The position numbers and the translations under genes are program-made. A stretch of 11,215 bases of DNA, taken from assembly GCA_028704125.1 (NCBI GenBank), contig JAQVLM010000052.1, forward strand, positions 1-11,215, in the 5' to 3' direction. The DNA comes from Opitutales bacterium (GTDB lineage: Bacteria > Verrucomicrobiota > Verrucomicrobiia > Opitutales > JAFGAQ01). This document shows positions 1 to 7,225 of this stretch, in pieces. The notes beneath the pieces were generated by a model, which worked only from the letters and a program-made list of their open reading frames with translations, was not told the DNA's origin and did no database searches. Each line of letters begins with the position of its first letter. The stretch's first letter is position 1.

Positions 1-384
1 ATAAAACCGGGTTTTCTCCTTCAGCCCCACTTCCTTGATCGCATCCAGAAAACGCAAGGTCCCCACCCCGTCGACCTCAGCGGTGTATTCCGGCACCTCG
101 AAAGACACCTTTACGTGACTCTGGGCCGCGAGATTGTAGATCTCATCCGGAGCAAGCTTCTCAAGCAGACGGTTGAGGTTACTGGAATCCGTCAAGTCAC
201 CATAGTGAAGGAAAAACCGCTTTCCCGAAACTTCGGCATTGTTGTAGAGATGATCAATTCGTCCGGTATTAAAGGAGCTGGAACGCCGGATCATGCCATG
301 GACTTCATAGCCTTTGTCGAGCAACTGCTCTGCGAGGTAGGAGCCATCCTGTCCGGTTATTCCCGTGATGAGTGCTTTTTTCAT
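1..384 (-). CDS. gmd: GDP-mannose 4,6-dehydratase, N-terminal part (cut by window edge)
   Basis: This gene encodes the first 128 residues of a short-chain dehydrogenase/reductase that converts GDP-mannose to GDP-4-keto-6-deoxymannose. That product is the cytoplasmic precursor of GDP-fucose, GDP-rhamnose and related sugars. The start reads MKKALITGITGQDGSYLAEQ, with the NADP-binding glycine motif TGITGQDGSY at residues 7-16. RRSSSFNTGRIDHLY (33-47) is the Gmd signature with the cofactor-phosphate-binding arginines, and HYGDLTDSSNL (60-70) and NLAAQSHVKVSFE (84-96) are typical of Gmd. The catalytic YxxxK tyrosine lies beyond the edge. The ATG at 384 gives the expected family N-terminus, though no strong ribosome binding site precedes it. 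It lies 147 bases downstream of a UDP-sugar dehydrogenase on the same strand, so the two may be part of one surface-polysaccharide cluster. Family assignment is very secure; the final sugar product cannot be told. Confidence 0.95.
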   Translation of the reverse strand, partial: MKKALITGITGQDGSYLAEQLLDKGYEVHGMIRRSSSFNTGRIDHLYNNAEVSGKRFFLHYGDLTDSSNLNRLLEKLAPDEIYNLAAQSHVKVSFEVPEYTAEVDGVGTLRFLDAIKEVGLKEKTRFY

Positions 385-436
385 ATGCGGACTCAACACT
401 GAAGGATCATCCGATCGAAGGCGAGCCTGAAAGCAG

Positions 437-456
437 CCCGGAACCCACTCTCCGGG
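437..456 (-). terminator. weak hairpin between sugar dehydrogenase and gmd
   Basis: A perfect 6-base stem (CCCGGA at 437-442 pairing with TCCGGG at 451-456, loop of 8) lies 76 bases after the stop of the UDP-sugar dehydrogenase. On the minus strand it is followed by CTGCTTTC, which is only a weak T-rich tail. It could attenuate transcription into gmd, or it could be chance pairing. No convincing gmd promoter is visible between 385 and 531. Confidence 0.25.
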
Positions 457-531
457 TCATTGACTGAACCCATCACAGAGCATCTGCATCCGGTCCATTA
501 TCGGCGTGAGCCTGACGTTGGCTGAATGATA

Positions 532-1905
532 CTATGCCTTGTAGTAACGGGAAGGAGGATGCTTGACACAGTTGCGGGTATCCAAAAGAACCGCCTCAAA
601 ACCTGAGAAATCAAAGTCGACGTAATCCCGATGCGCAGTTGCCAGAAGAATCAGGTCGTAAGCATCCTCCACGGGATGCGATCGGCGGGAGGCAAGATCG
701 CTGTGGTTGCGGGTTGGTTCAATCTCGGGAATGTGCGGATCGTTGTATGCAACAGATGCCCCCAACTGCTCAAGTTTCTTCATGAGCACATAGCTTACCG
801 ACTCCCGATCGTCATCCACATCCGGTTTATAGGCTAATCCGAGAATCAGTATTCTGGAACCATTGACGGACTTCCCGATACGATTGAGGGACTCGACTAC
901 CTTGGACACCACATAGTTCGGCATCGACGTGTTGATCTCGCCTGCCAACTCGATAAACCGGGTGTGCTTCTCGTATTCACGCGCCTTCCATGTAAGGTAG
1001 AAAGGATCAATCGGAATGCAATGCCCGCCCAACCCGGGCCCCGGATAAAACGGCATATACCCAAAAGGTTTGGTGGACGCGGCATTAATCACTTCCCACA
1101 CATCGATGCCCATCGCTTCGTATACCACCTTCAATTCATTCACCAATGCGATATTGACCGACCGGAAAATATTCTCGGTCAACTTGGTCGCTTCAGCCGC
1201 ACGACAGGATCCCACGCGATGAACCTTATCCACAACCGACCCATACAGCGACGCGGCCCGCTCCAGGCAAGCGGCAGTAAATCCGCCCACCACCTTGGGA
1301 ATGGTTTTCACGGAGTAATCCCTACGCCCGGGATCCTCACGCTCGGGAGAATACGCCAGATTAAACCCGTGGCCTGCCTGTAGCCCTGATCCATCCTCAA
1401 GAATTTTCCGCAAATCGGTATCGGTTGTCCCCGGATAGGTTGTGCTTTCCAAAACAACCAGCTTGCAGTCCGCCGGATTCGATGCATCACCCACGACTAA
1501 CCACGACTGACAGTCCATATCGGCACAAGACATTCCACCGGATGGCACACCGGACCCGGCCAGATAGGGAGCAATCGAGTGCCCCGTTTGCACGATATAC
1601 GATAGATCGGGCTCACGATGCCGGTTTAAGGGAGTCGGCACACATATGATGACAGCATCCACCCACTGAATCAGGGCGAAATCAGACGAGGCCTTGAACC
1701 ATCCGGATTCGACGACCGATCGGATCTCATCCGCCTCGATATGCTTGATGTAGCTCTGGCCGGCATTGAGCAACGACGGCTTCCGGGTATCAATGTCCAG
1801 GCCAAGCACCCGAATCCCGGATCGGGCAAACTGAATGGATAGTGGCAACCCCACATACCCAAGCCCGATGATTGCCACTTTTGTGTCCCTGTGTTGATAC
1901 TCCAT
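532..1905 (-). CDS. UDP-sugar 6-dehydrogenase, WbpA/TviB/WecC group (probably UDP-N-acetylhexosamine)
   Basis: This is a 457-residue cytoplasmic nucleotide-sugar dehydrogenase that oxidises C6 of a UDP-sugar to a uronate using two NAD+. The N-terminal Rossmann motif is IIGLGYVGLPLS (12-23). CVPTPLN (88-94), LESTTYPGTTD (152-162), YSPEREDPG (185-193) and TIPKVVGG (201-208) are typical of WbpA-like UDP-GlcNAc dehydrogenases. The dimerisation helix region EATKLTENIFRSVNIALVNE lies at 238-257. The catalytic cysteine is Cys296 in GLGGHCIPIDP, and the C-terminal domain begins near ILGLAYKPDVDD (354-365). From memory the family is about 430-440 residues; the excess is an in-frame insertion at about 117-147, described separately. 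The ATG at 1905 fits the motif spacing but has no clear Shine-Dalgarno sequence. With gmd downstream it probably supplies uronic-acid precursors for a surface polysaccharide. Exact substrate (UDP-GlcNAc, UDP-ManNAc or UDP-GalNAc) is not resolved. Confidence 0.9.
   Translation of the reverse strand: MEYQHRDTKVAIIGLGYVGLPLSIQFARSGIRVLGLDIDTRKPSLLNAGQSYIKHIEADEIRSVVESGWFKASSDFALIQWVDAVIICVPTPLNRHREPDLSYIVQTGHSIAPYLAGSGVPSGGMSCADMDCQSWLVVGDASNPADCKLVVLESTTYPGTTDTDLRKILEDGSGLQAGHGFNLAYSPEREDPGRRDYSVKTIPKVVGGFTAACLERAASLYGSVVDKVHRVGSCRAAEATKLTENIFRSVNIALVNELKVVYEAMGIDVWEVINAASTKPFGYMPFYPGPGLGGHCIPIDPFYLTWKAREYEKHTRFIELAGEINTSMPNYVVSKVVESLNRIGKSVNGSRILILGLAYKPDVDDDRESVSYVLMKKLEQLGASVAYNDPHIPEIEPTRNHSDLASRRSHPVEDAYDLILLATAHRDYVDFDFSGFEAVLLDTRNCVKHPPSRYYKA
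1491..1510. repeat. two tandem 10-mers inside an in-frame insertion of the sugar dehydrogenase
   Basis: CCACGACTAA (1491-1500) is followed directly by CCACGACTGA (1501-1510), differing at one base. The pair sits within a stretch of about 93 bases (1465-1557, residues 117-147) that seems to be extra relative to the family, between IAPYLA and KLVVLEST. On the coding strand the stretch also carries GGACTG twice, 45-50 bases apart. Reading frame is preserved through it. It may be a small mobile or simple-sequence-derived element. Confidence 0.5.
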
Positions 1906-2024
1906 ACGAAGGAAAACCGGTGATGTGCTGGCAATGGTTCCGCCGGGATCTTACAATCGCCGCACGCGGAACACACTGCAGTATTGAGCCATTCGAAATC
2001 AGGCTGGTTAGGAAAGATCTTCGA

Positions 2025-3770
2025 TCAGCGATGGTGAATCTCCTGCATGTCAGGCGCCACAGTTGCCAAGGCTTCTTCCATGGTGGAGATGCCCTCTTTG
2101 ACTTTGAGCATGCTGTCCTGATGGAGTGTCTTCATGCCGGCATCCATTGCGAGCTTCTTGATGTCGTTGGTATCCTTCCCAGTGTTGATCGCCCGCACAA
2201 GATCCTCGTCGATGAGCATGAGCTCATGGATCCCCACCCGACCCTTGTATCCACCCGATGCCTTATTGGGACCGGATGTTGTATTGGCCCGATAGATCTG
2301 GCCCGTCCAATTCAATGCGCGCTTCAGGATATCGGCCTCATTACCTTCCGGAATGTAAGGTTCGCGGGACACCTTGCACACACGCCGCATCAGACGTTGG
2401 GCACACACACACAACAAGGATGCTGAAACCATGAAGGGCTCGATCTGCATATCCGTCAGACGGGCAATCGAACTCGGAGCATCGTTGGTGTGAAGGGTAC
2501 TGAACAGCAAGTGACCGGTGAGCGCTGCCTCGACCGCAATTTGGGCCGTTTCGAGGTCTCGAATTTCCCCCACCAGAATGATGTCAGGGTCCTGCCGGAG
2601 GAAAGCACGCAAGGCAGAGGCGAAAGTCAGCCCGATTTTCCGGTGCATTTGCATCTGGTTCAGCCCGGCAAGCGTGTATTCGATCGGATCCTCGGCCGTG
2701 CGGATGTTCACCTCCACCCGATTAATCTCATTCAGAGCGGAGTAAAGGGTCATGGACTTACCGGAACCGGTAGGACCACAGTGCAGGATCATTCCATAGG
2801 GCCTGCGGATAACCGTCCGGTATTTCGCCAGATTCTCCTGAGAGAACCCAAGATCCGGCAGCGGCAGCGTGCTTTTCTGCTTATCGAGAATACGCATCAC
2901 ACAGCCTTCACCATGATTCAACGGCGCGGTTGCGATACGTAAGTCAATGTCGATATTCCGACGATTGAACTGCTTATAAACAATACGACCGTCCTGCGGA
3001 ATACGCTTTTCGGCAATATCCAGATTGGCCATCACCTTGTAGCGGGCCAACAGGGATTGACATATCTTGGAGGGAATACGCAGTTTTTCAGAGCACTGAC
3101 CATCCACCCGCACACGGACACGCGCATCCCGTTCAAACGGCTCAACGTGAATATCACTCGCCCCCGAAAAATAGGCATCCTCAATGATACGATTGGCGAG
3201 TTCGATGATAGGGGCCGACTCCTCGGTCGCTCCGCCCTCCTCATCCATGGCCGATTCATCGATATCGACGCTCATTCCGAGGCGCTCAACCACGTCCCCA
3301 AACCCGATGGGGATCATGGAATCGTCCGGACCGCGGAGCTTCTCCGCCAAATCCTTCTCCAACGCCAGCAATACAATGACCTTCATCCGGGTCTTCTGCT
3401 GGATGGTGTTGGTCAACTGCATCTTGAACGGACTGTCGAGGGCAACCACCAAATGATTCCCCACGATCCCGATCGGCAACACTTTGTGCTCGGTGCAGAA
3501 ATCCTTGTCCAGATACTCAAAAGTCTGCTCATTCGGCACATATGACTTCGCGTTGAACGGATAAAGATCGAACGCACGGGACCTGGCGATGAGCAACATG
3601 TTCTCGCTCACATTGTGCTCTTCCATGAGAAGCTTTTCAATCGCTTCTCCGGTCAGTTCCTGATCCATTCCGAGAATTTCGGTAGCCGCCTCGGTCCCCA
3701 AGACCTTAAGGGTCACCAACTCCCGGATGATACGAGATTGTATTCGTCCTAGTGCCACAAAAACTAGCAT
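2025..3770 (-). CDS. PilB/GspE-type secretion ATPase (type IV pilus assembly or type II secretion)
   Basis: This is a 581-residue hexameric ATPase that powers pilus or pseudopilus assembly on the cytoplasmic face of the inner membrane. The N-terminal part (about 1-145) resembles the GspE/MshE N-terminal domain that docks to the platform. The C-terminal domain shows Walker A GPTGSGKS (332-339), the Asp box TAEDPIE (358-364), Walker B DPDIILVGEIRD (394-405) and the His box STLHTND (424-430). Arginine-rich segments such as RVRVDG (219-224) are also typical. The usual CxxC...CxxC zinc finger after the His box is degenerate: only Cys465 remains in RRVCKVSREPY, and the second pair is absent before GYKGRVGIHELM (507-518). 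The ATG at 3770 opens the longest frame but lacks a strong ribosome binding site. No other pilus or secretion gene is beside it, so pilB versus gspE cannot be decided; pilB is slightly favoured. Confidence 0.92.
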   Translation of the reverse strand: MLVFVALGRIQSRIIRELVTLKVLGTEAATEILGMDQELTGEAIEKLLMEEHNVSENMLLIARSRAFDLYPFNAKSYVPNEQTFEYLDKDFCTEHKVLPIGIVGNHLVVALDSPFKMQLTNTIQQKTRMKVIVLLALEKDLAEKLRGPDDSMIPIGFGDVVERLGMSVDIDESAMDEEGGATEESAPIIELANRIIEDAYFSGASDIHVEPFERDARVRVRVDGQCSEKLRIPSKICQSLLARYKVMANLDIAEKRIPQDGRIVYKQFNRRNIDIDLRIATAPLNHGEGCVMRILDKQKSTLPLPDLGFSQENLAKYRTVIRRPYGMILHCGPTGSGKSMTLYSALNEINRVEVNIRTAEDPIEYTLAGLNQMQMHRKIGLTFASALRAFLRQDPDIILVGEIRDLETAQIAVEAALTGHLLFSTLHTNDAPSSIARLTDMQIEPFMVSASLLCVCAQRLMRRVCKVSREPYIPEGNEADILKRALNWTGQIYRANTTSGPNKASGGYKGRVGIHELMLIDEDLVRAINTGKDTNDIKKLAMDAGMKTLHQDSMLKVKEGISTMEEALATVAPDMQEIHHR

Positions 3771-3813
3771 CCGGTTGAGGCTGGGGATGTCAACAGTTCA
3801 TTCACTTCACCAA

Positions 3814-3842
3814 CTGCCAAAAACGCGGGTTTTTCGTAAAAT
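3814..3842 (+). promoter_or_regulatory. predicted sigma-70-type promoter of tsaD
   Basis: CTGCCA (3814-3819, 4/6 to the -35 consensus) and TAAAAT (3837-3842, 5/6 to the -10 consensus) are separated by exactly 17 bases. The expected start near 3849-3850 leaves a leader of about 38 bases before the ATG at 3888, with GGAAACGGA just upstream of that codon. The spacer contains a perfect dyad, AAAAAC/GTTTTT (3819-3834, loop of 4), that a regulator could read. Confidence 0.55.
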
Positions 3843-3887
3843 GGCTTGCTTCCTCACCCGTGGATCACGCCAATCGGAAACGGACCC

Positions 3888-4922
3888 ATGATACTCGGAA
3901 TTGAAAGCTCCTGTGATGAATCCGCGCTCGCGGTATTTGACCCCACATTCGGCATCCGATGGGAGAAAGTCTCGACACAGATCGATCTCCACGCCGTTTA
4001 CGGCGGTGTCGTGCCCGATCTGGCCAGCCGTGAGCACCTCGCCGCCTTCGAGCTGCTCATGGAGGAATGCCGGAACCAGGATGCATTCAAACACATCGAA
4101 AGATTAGCGGTCACCTGCGGACCCGGCCTCGCATCCTGCCTTGCGATCGGGCTCGCCTTGGCGCAAGCCATTTCCAACGCCACCGCCAAACCGCTCTGCG
4201 GGGTGAACCATCTCATGGGGCATGCGTTTTCACCCTTCATCCCCCTCCACCGGAGTTCACCCGCACAATTCGAAGCGGATTTCAAGCGGCTCCTGCCCCA
4301 CCTTGGCTTGATCGTCTCCGGAGGCAACACCATGCTCATCGAAGTGGCAACCGACCGCTCGATCCGGGTCATTGCATCCACGGTGGACGATGCCGCGGGT
4401 GAAGCACTGGACAAGGGAGCCAAGCTTCTTGGGCTTGGATACCCGGGAGGCCCGCGGATTGAAGAACTGGCCCGTCAATCCACCCAACCATTCGCCCATC
4501 CGTTTCCGGTTTCGTTTCCAAACCCAGAGGACCTCAAATTCAGTTTCGCCGGCCTCAAGACAAGCCTCCGCTACACGCTCGAAAAGCTCAGTGACGACGC
4601 CCTCGAATCGAACCTCGCATCGATATGCTTCTCCTATCAGCAGGCGGTGGTGGATCAGCTCATCCGTAAAACCCGCCAGGTGCTGAAATCGGGACGCTAC
4701 CGTTCCATCGGACTATCCGGTGGAGTGGCCAACAATACGCCCTTGAGAGAAGCATTTGTTCATACCGGACGGAAATCGGGAGTTCCTGCGCTCGTCGCTG
4801 ACAAACGCCATACCGGCGATAACGCCTCCATGATCGCTTTTGCTGCATGGATCCAACCACCCGGCATCCTCCACCACACGGCAGACTCCCCACTGGGTTT
4901 CCATCCCTCCATGCGTCTCTGA
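3888..4922 (+). CDS. tsaD: tRNA N6-threonylcarbamoyladenosine transferase TsaD
   Basis: This 344-residue enzyme transfers the threonylcarbamoyl group to A37 of ANN-decoding tRNAs, working in the cytoplasm with TsaB and TsaE. The N-terminus MILGIESSCDESALAVFD is the ASKHA-fold phosphate loop of the family. Metal ligands are visible as His108 and His112 in NHLMGH and Asp311 in TGDNAS. Other family blocks are GPGL (78-81), EALDKGAKLLGLGYPGGP (172-189), FSFAGLKTS (218-226) and LSGGVANN (276-283). The ATG at 3888 was chosen because it gives the exact family N-terminus, is preceded by a purine-rich site and follows a predicted promoter. A longer frame opens at TTG 3846 but adds 14 unrelated residues. 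Length fits the family (about 340). SGGNT (144-148) replaces the more common SGGHT. It is divergent from the ATPase gene and convergent with ligA. Confidence 0.97.
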   Translation: MILGIESSCDESALAVFDPTFGIRWEKVSTQIDLHAVYGGVVPDLASREHLAAFELLMEECRNQDAFKHIERLAVTCGPGLASCLAIGLALAQAISNATAKPLCGVNHLMGHAFSPFIPLHRSSPAQFEADFKRLLPHLGLIVSGGNTMLIEVATDRSIRVIASTVDDAAGEALDKGAKLLGLGYPGGPRIEELARQSTQPFAHPFPVSFPNPEDLKFSFAGLKTSLRYTLEKLSDDALESNLASICFSYQQAVVDQLIRKTRQVLKSGRYRSIGLSGGVANNTPLREAFVHTGRKSGVPALVADKRHTGDNASMIAFAAWIQPPGILHHTADSPLGFHPSMRL

Positions 4923-4949
4923 GAGCTGGATGGAGGCCCTTCAGCCATG

Positions 4950-4983
4950 CGGCAAGACCCAGGAATCCGATCCAGGCTTGCCG
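4950..4983. terminator. possible bidirectional hairpin between tsaD and ligA
   Basis: The 86-base convergent gap (4923-5008) holds CGGCAAG (4950-4956) and CTTGCCG (4977-4983), a perfect 7-base stem. It extends by two C-G pairs past a one-base bulge, enclosing a loop of about 14 bases. There is no T-run on either side, so it is not a canonical intrinsic terminator. Its place between two converging stops suggests transcript-end formation. Confidence 0.35.
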
Positions 4984-5008
4984 AAAACAGAAACGGTTGC
5001 GAAAACGG

Positions 5009-7225
5009 TCAATGGGACTCGATCAACTCAAGAAAACCAGCCTCGTCCAGCACTTTGACGCCAAGCTCCTGTGCCTTTGCCAGTTTGCTGCCCGCGGATT
5101 CACCCGCCACCACATAATCGGTCTTGCGGCTGACACTGCCCGATACCTTTCCTCCGTTCTTTTCAACGATCGCCGTGAACTCATCCCGTCCATAATTCGG
5201 CAAGGTTCCCGTCAACACAATCGTCTTTCCCTTCAGGGGCAGATCTGAACTCCCACCAGCCACATCCGTGGACTGCACCGTCAGTCCCAACGCCATGAGT
5301 TCAGACATCAACTCCCGGTGGACCGGATCCGCAAAATACAAAGTCACGCTTTCCGCAATGACCTCTCCAATTCCAGACAAACGCATCAGATCCTCTTTTG
5401 AGGCATCCATCAAATCCATCAAATCGGGATAGGCGGCGGCCAGTTCCTTGGCAACCGATGCCCCCACATGAAACAAGCCCAAGCCGTGCAACAGCCGCCA
5501 GGTGGGTCTGGATTTGCTCGATTCTATCGCGGCAAGCAGATTCCGGGCAGACTTTTCTCCGAACCGTTCAAGCGAAAGCAAATCCTCCATCCGGATACGG
5601 TAAAGGTCGGCAACGCCCCTCACGAGTCCGGCCGATACCAACTGGTCAATAACGGACTCTCCAAGCGAGTCGATGTCCATGGCATGTTTTCCGGCAAAAT
5701 GCTCAAGACGGCGCCGGATCTGGGGAGGACATACCGGATTGTCGCACCTCCATACCACTTCATCCGACAACCGGATCAGCTTACTCCCGCAAGCCGGACA
5801 AACCGCCGGAAAGACAAAAGGCTGCACATCCGCGCCCCTACGCTCCACCACCGGCCCAATGACCCGCGGAATAATCTCTCCCGCCTTTTCGATCTCAACA
5901 AAATCACCCGGTCGCAAATCCCTTCGGGCGATTTCATCCGCGTTGTGCAATGTCGCACGCGACACTGTGGAGCCCGCAACCCGAACGGGATCAAGCTCGG
6001 CTACCGGAGTCACCGCGCCGGTGCGACCCACCTGCAGGCTGATCTCCCGCAAACGGGTAACGGCCCGTTCGGCGGCGTATTTGTATGCGATCGCCCACCG
6101 CGGCGCTTTCGAAGTGCTGCCAGCTTGACGCTGCAAAGCCATGTCATCGAGCTTAACCACTGCGCCATCGGTATCATAGGGCAATTCGCGGGCGGCATCC
6201 CGCAACGACACAATCCGCTCCCACGAAGCATCCGCCCCCCGGCAAAGGGTCGTCAGTTCCACAACCGGCAATCCCCATTCCCTGAAAAGGGCGTGCATAT
6301 CCGACTGACTGGAGACCATCGCCGGTTCGCATGCGCCCATCCCGTAGAGTCTCACCTGCAGTCGGCGGCGCCTCACCATCTCCGGATCCAACTGCTTCAT
6401 GGTCCCCGATGCCAGGTTTCTGGGGTTGGCGAATAGCTCCAATCCGTCCCGCTCCCGCATTGCGTTGATCTCGCGAAAAACCTCACGGGGCATAAAGACT
6501 TCGCCCCTTACTTCCACCAACGCCGGGATGCGAGCGCCCGTCAACGCATGAGGAACCCCCGACAAGGTTGCAAAATTGCGGGTCACGTCATCCCCTTCCA
6601 CTCCATTCCCGCGCGTGACCGCCCTCACCAAGCGCCCATTTTCAAAGGTGAGACTGATCGCCAACCCATCAATTTTGGGCTCCACCGAAAACGACAGGTC
6701 CGAGCGACCGAAACGATCCTCCAAACGGTGCACGAACTGCCTGAACTCCTGCTCCGAGTAGGTATTATCGAGACTGCTCATCGGAACCAGGTGCTTATAC
6801 GTTTGGAAACCACGGGTCCGGTCATCCCCGACCCGCTCCATAACCGGGTTCTCATCTGCCACCTCCGGATACGCCTCCAGCAGATCCTCCAACTCCTGCT
6901 TGAGCGTATCATACTCCTGATCGCTCACCTCGCTCCGGTTCTCTTTGTAGTAGAGTTGATCGAGGAACTCTATCTGAGAGGTCAGCTTTTCGATTCGCTT
7001 CTTGTCTGAGGTCTCTTTCATAGGATCAGTCGCACGGGAAACGCTTAAAAATGGTGCCGAATCCACCTCCAATGGCAAGGCTTCCTTTCCAGCTTCTCCG
7101 GAGCTCCCACCCTCGACCGCTTTCAGGGAGCCACCCAATACCACCGCAACGATCAACGACAGAATCCCCAACCTTCGAAAAGCAAGCCCAACAGAACTCT
7201 CCATAAAACGGTTTTTCATCTCCAT
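5009..7225 (-). CDS. ligA: NAD+-dependent DNA ligase LigA with signal-peptide-like N-terminal extension
   Basis: This 738-residue protein seals nicks in duplex DNA with NAD+ as AMP donor. All LigA domains are present: domain Ia around LYYKENRSEVSDQEYD (91-106), which binds NMN; adenylation motif EPKIDG with the AMP-accepting Lys184; the oligonucleotide-binding fold to about residue 470; a Cys4 zinc finger (Cys476, 479, 494, 499); helix-hairpin-helix repeats (about 520-650); and a BRCT domain (663-738). Residues 1-68 are extra. They carry RR (18-19), a hydrophobic core ILSLIVAVVLGG (21-32) and a polar linker, as in a Sec signal or membrane anchor. The extension is an open frame, and ATG codons at 7225 (M1), 7219 (M3), 7204 (M8) and 7021 (M69) are all possible. 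None has a convincing ribosome binding site. M69 would give a normal cytoplasmic LigA of 670 residues. The longest frame is given because the sequence does not decide. Confidence 0.95.
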   Translation of the reverse strand: MEMKNRFMESSVGLAFRRLGILSLIVAVVLGGSLKAVEGGSSGEAGKEALPLEVDSAPFLSVSRATDPMKETSDKKRIEKLTSQIEFLDQLYYKENRSEVSDQEYDTLKQELEDLLEAYPEVADENPVMERVGDDRTRGFQTYKHLVPMSSLDNTYSEQEFRQFVHRLEDRFGRSDLSFSVEPKIDGLAISLTFENGRLVRAVTRGNGVEGDDVTRNFATLSGVPHALTGARIPALVEVRGEVFMPREVFREINAMRERDGLELFANPRNLASGTMKQLDPEMVRRRRLQVRLYGMGACEPAMVSSQSDMHALFREWGLPVVELTTLCRGADASWERIVSLRDAARELPYDTDGAVVKLDDMALQRQAGSTSKAPRWAIAYKYAAERAVTRLREISLQVGRTGAVTPVAELDPVRVAGSTVSRATLHNADEIARRDLRPGDFVEIEKAGEIIPRVIGPVVERRGADVQPFVFPAVCPACGSKLIRLSDEVVWRCDNPVCPPQIRRRLEHFAGKHAMDIDSLGESVIDQLVSAGLVRGVADLYRIRMEDLLSLERFGEKSARNLLAAIESSKSRPTWRLLHGLGLFHVGASVAKELAAAYPDLMDLMDASKEDLMRLSGIGEVIAESVTLYFADPVHRELMSELMALGLTVQSTDVAGGSSDLPLKGKTIVLTGTLPNYGRDEFTAIVEKNGGKVSGSVSRKTDYVVAGESAGSKLAKAQELGVKVLDEAGFLELIESH

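Noticed and set aside
1872..2426. A 184-codon plus-strand frame spanning the gap between the ATPase and the sugar dehydrogenase.
   Set aside because: Most of it is antisense to the 3' end of the ATPase gene; no start signal or protein family is recognisable.
3788..3793. A perfect TTGACA (minus strand) upstream of the ATPase gene, as a possible -35 element.
   Set aside because: A -10 at 16-18 bases would fall on the start codon, and ATGCTA there is a poor match. The hexamer alone is not enough.
3846..3887. A longer TsaD starting at TTG 3846.
   Set aside because: The 14 added residues do not resemble the family, and the predicted transcript start lies at about 3849, inside the extension.
5468..6436. 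A 322-codon open frame on the plus strand.
   Set aside because: It lies wholly antisense to ligA, whose domains are unmistakable. Its product is rich in Arg, Pro and His with no family pattern, as expected for the complement of a GC-rich gene.
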